Source: SNAP01 sp049671745 (lineage in GTDB: Bacteria > Bacteroidota > Bacteroidia > Bacteroidales > Marinifilaceae). From it: 64,000 bases of DNA. The notes under the pieces were generated by a model. The model was not told where the DNA came from and made no database searches. It saw nothing but the letters and a program-made list of their open reading frames with translations. A program made the position numbers and the translations under genes. Positions 62,167-64,000 of the stretch are shown one piece after another. Numbering within the stretch: position 1 is the first letter of the stretch; each line of letters opens with the position of its first letter. Location of the stretch: contig JBATVL010000006.1 in assembly GCA_049671745.1 (NCBI GenBank), positions 16,086-80,085 of the forward strand, in the 5' to 3' direction.

Positions 62167-63056
62167 ATTGGTTACAGATATTTGGGATGGTTCCTCATTT
62201 ATTCCTATTGATTTCTCTTATCATCGAGAAAAAGGAAAAAATAAATCTAAACCATATAACCTTTCAAAAAAAAATTACAAAGCACAATATAAAAAGAAAC
62301 GAGAGAAGCATACTCCATCAGTTATTCGCTCCAAAGAGTGTGATTGTAAGAAAATAGATATGCTAAGGCGATGCTAAAGATAGCTGTTAGTAAGGGGATT
62401 CAGATTGATTATGGACAGTTGGTTCACTTCTCTATCATTTATTAAGGATATAAGAAATATCAAGAAGCAAAACATTCACATAATTGGTTATAGATCTATC
62501 TTTAATTATAATGACCGTCAAATGAATACCAAGGATATTTGTAGTAGTCTAAGCAAATGGAAAAGGTGTAGAAGACTTAAATTACAATATAAAACAGCTG
62601 TTGTTGAACTTGATGAAGAAAAGTATATTTTGCATTATAGCAGATTCAATAATCAGAATAAATATCGAGTGTTTCTATCTACTGATTGTCGTTTGTCATT
62701 TATAAAAACAATAAAAATATACCAGAATAGATGGACTATAGAGGTCTTCTTTAAAGAAGCAAAACAACTACTTAATCTTGGAACTTGCCAGGCAAATGAT
62801 TTTGATGCTAATATTCCCAATATAACAATTGTCATGATTCAATATATTATAATGTCTATAAGGCATAGGGTTGATACTTATGAGACAAAATAGGGGATTT
62901 TGGGCTTTACAGTATGCTATCGTTAAGTTTATTTCAAAATATTTAGGTGATATCGAAACTTTTGAAAAGATCATTCTAGATGTAATTAAAGATAATGAAA
63001 TAGAAAATACAATGCTATCCCTCATGGGGTTTTATGAAGAAAATAGCATTATTTGA
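62147..63056 (+). pseudogene. IS4-type DDE transposase, C-terminal half, frameshifted
   Basis: Three overlapping frames give one protein: TDIWDGSSFIPIDFSYHREK (from about 62168), then MDSWFTSLSFIKDI, RVFLSTDCRLSFIKT and YQNRWTIEVFFKEAKQLLNL with the catalytic Glu, then FWALQYAIVKFISKYLGD. Frameshifts lie near 62380-62405 and 62880. The N-terminal half containing the first catalytic Asp is absent. The fragment abuts the IS3 OrfB remnant on both sides. Confidence 0.75.
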
Positions 63057-63069
63057 AAATCTAAATATA

Positions 63070-63310
63070 TTATGAGCACATAACAATGTGCAAAACTTCA
63101 GTATAATATAACTTCAGTGTTCCTATACTAGGCATTATTATTTTTATATTTGGAACTAAAGAGATTGTTTTTGTTGCTCTATTTTGTTGGTTTAAAATAG
63201 ACCATTGATTTCTATAATAAGACTGTCTGCTTTTCCCAAGTAACTCACATGCAAAAGGGGTTGAGAATTCCATTTCTACAGTATATAGATTAACTACTTG
63301 GGTAAGTTCT
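63070..63310 (-). pseudogene. IS3-family transposase OrfB, N-terminal fragment
   Basis: About 75 residues: TQVVNLYTVEMEFSTPFACE, LLGKSRQSYYRNQWS, and MPSIGTLKLYYTEVL, which matches the HTH and M.RIG..KL block at the OrfB start. Reading ends at the junction with the IS4-like fragment near 63090, where GCACAT/ATGTGC forms a small palindrome (63076-63091). Confidence 0.75.
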
Positions 63311-63324
63311 TTTTTCTGATTGAA

Positions 63325-63664
63325 ATGTTAAACTCTTTTTCTGCTATATTTATTATCATATCAAAGATGACTGCTTTCTCAGCAGATTCATGAAACTGTC
63401 GTTCCAGTGATGCTTTTGTTTCTCTATCATTCTGACCTTCTGTTCTGGGGTATTTTTCATAGTTACTTGAGATTGATTTACATAGTCAAATATACCAAAT
63501 CTTTTTAACCAATTTGAAATTGTTGCATCTTCTTGAATACCATATTTAAGCATTGCTCCTTTTTTACTGAGTAATCCTTGCTCAATTTTTTTACTACTCC
63601 TATTTAAAAGATGTTGAATAATCTTTCTGTGTACGCTTCACATACTGACTTCTAGTTGTTTTAC
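63325..63664 (-). pseudogene. IS3-family OrfA remnant
   Basis: OrfA pieces occur in shifting frames: TTRSQYVKRTQKDYSTSFK upstream of 63606, then KKIEQGLLSKKGAMLKYGIQ and ISNWLKRFGIFDYVNQ (63440-63600), TMKNTPEQKVRMIE, and ESAEKAVIFDMIINIAEK further left. Frameshifts are near 63600 and 63420. The helix-turn-helix pattern is typical of IS3 OrfA. Confidence 0.7.
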
Positions 63665-63797
63665 TAATAACATTGTTTTTTATGTAACGCTATTTTAGGA
63701 CTAGACAAAATTAAAAAAATAAAGAGAATATCATTAATTGGATACCCTCTTTTTGTATCTAACCAGAAGAACCTAAAAAAGTTCATAAAATTAACTC

Positions 63798-63832
63798 TTT
63801 AGTTATTCCTTTCGCAAAACAGAATAACTAAA
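63798..63832. repeat. 11-bp inverted repeat downstream of the rRNA operon
   Basis: TTTAGTTATTC and GAATAACTAAA are perfect complements around a 13-base loop. A weaker stem-loop (AAAGAG...CTCTTT, 63721-63754) lies to its left. They are between the IS end and the rRNA terminator; no gene is present in 63708-63873. Confidence 0.6.
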
Positions 63833-63873
63833 AGCAAAAGACAAATTAATAAAATTGATTATCGAAATCGAAC

Positions 63874-63907
63874 AAAAAGAGCCGTGATAAAATCACAGCT
63901 CTTTTGA
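63874..63907 (-). terminator. Terminator of the rRNA operon
   Basis: On the minus strand AAAGAGCTGTGA and TCACGGCTCTTT pair with one mismatch and are followed by TTTTTG, directly after the 5S rRNA end. Confidence 0.85.
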
Positions 63908-63909
63908 AT

Positions 63910-64000
<91 letters not shown>

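Larger units (their letters stand above)
61793..63707 (-). mobile_element. Degraded IS3-family element with a second insertion sequence nested in it
   Basis: The ends are imperfect inverted repeats: left TGTCTCGTCCTAAATAAC at 61793-61810 and right GCTATTTTAGGACTAGACA at 63689-63707 (13 or more matching positions). AAA flanks both ends, a possible 3-base target duplication typical of IS3. Inside, on the minus strand, are orfA and orfB remnants of an IS3-type transposase; between the orfB parts lies a plus-strand IS4-like transposase fragment. The left end begins two bases after the stop of the 598-residue gene. None of the transposase genes is intact. Confidence 0.75.

Noticed and set aside
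63076..63091. GCACAT/ATGTGC palindrome as insertion-sequence terminal repeat
   Set aside because: The partner end of the nested IS4-like element is deleted, so it cannot be shown to be a terminal repeat.

Overview
The window reads as chromosome from an AT-rich member of the Bacteroidota, most likely order Bacteroidales. Several things support this. Promoters carry the Bacteroidetes sigma-ABfr pattern (TTTG, 19-20 bases, TAnnTTTG), and Shine-Dalgarno sites are weak. There are family markers such as DUF5063, DUF4924, DUF2795, a GldK-like lipoprotein, a PorphyromonasBacteroides-type dihydroorotase and a TonB receptor. An anaerobic life style is suggested by two ATP-driven iron-sulfur activase systems and by oxygen-independent HemN. 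No species can be named from the sequence alone.

Layout. 1-6960: start of a uracil permease gene (minus strand, cut by the window edge), a FabK/nitronate-monooxygenase-like flavoprotein followed by a paired active/inactive M16 peptidase, then (minus) a DEDDy exonuclease, DUF5063 and RecQ. 7109-10923: an envelope operon (two SurA-like chaperones and an OstA/LptA-like protein). 10973-15620: DUF2795, cobalamin adenosyltransferase, a methyltransferase-like relic, RecG, and a cysteine-laddered leucine-rich-repeat protein. 15786-18232: a znuACB-type zinc/manganese importer. 18344-27025: Lpd, an exported bleomycin-hydrolase-like peptidase, IspF, an orphan GldK-like lipoprotein, MurF, a GT2 transferase and dihydroorotase. 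27088-31319 (minus): DUF4097, DUF4924, Hsp15-like S4 protein, Pth, L25 and YitT. 31621-37668 (minus): an exported hypothetical, a double-cubane-cluster-reductase-like gene with its activase, and LeuS. 37801-46039: GHL10 hydrolase, a sodium symporter, two PAP2 phosphatases and a Tricorn-like protease. 46108-50384 (minus): a second, larger activase/dehydratase-like pair. 51118-59698: Dus, a small membrane protein, a frameshifted TonB receptor, an MFS permease, then hemN-hemG-hemH. 59994-61790: a large unrecognised Cys-containing protein. 61793-63707: a degraded nested insertion sequence. 63910-64000: the 3' end of a 5S rRNA on the minus strand, so an rRNA operon lies just beyond the right edge.

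How the parts work together. The most distinctive content is redox chemistry. Two separate ATP-dependent BadF/HgdC-type electron-activation systems lie 11 kb apart. One is a compact two-gene set resembling double-cubane-cluster reductase plus activase, with a near-consensus promoter. The other is a split version of the usually fused 1400-residue activase/dehydratase-like protein, with a palindrome sitting on its predicted transcription start. Their substrates are unknown. A second theme is haem: an outer-membrane receptor (currently out of frame), an inner-membrane permease and only the last three haem-synthesis enzymes are co-directional, which fits salvage of an external porphyrin. Housekeeping, cell-wall, tRNA and repair genes fill the remainder.

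All identifications come from reading the translated sequence and remembered family motifs; no database search was possible.
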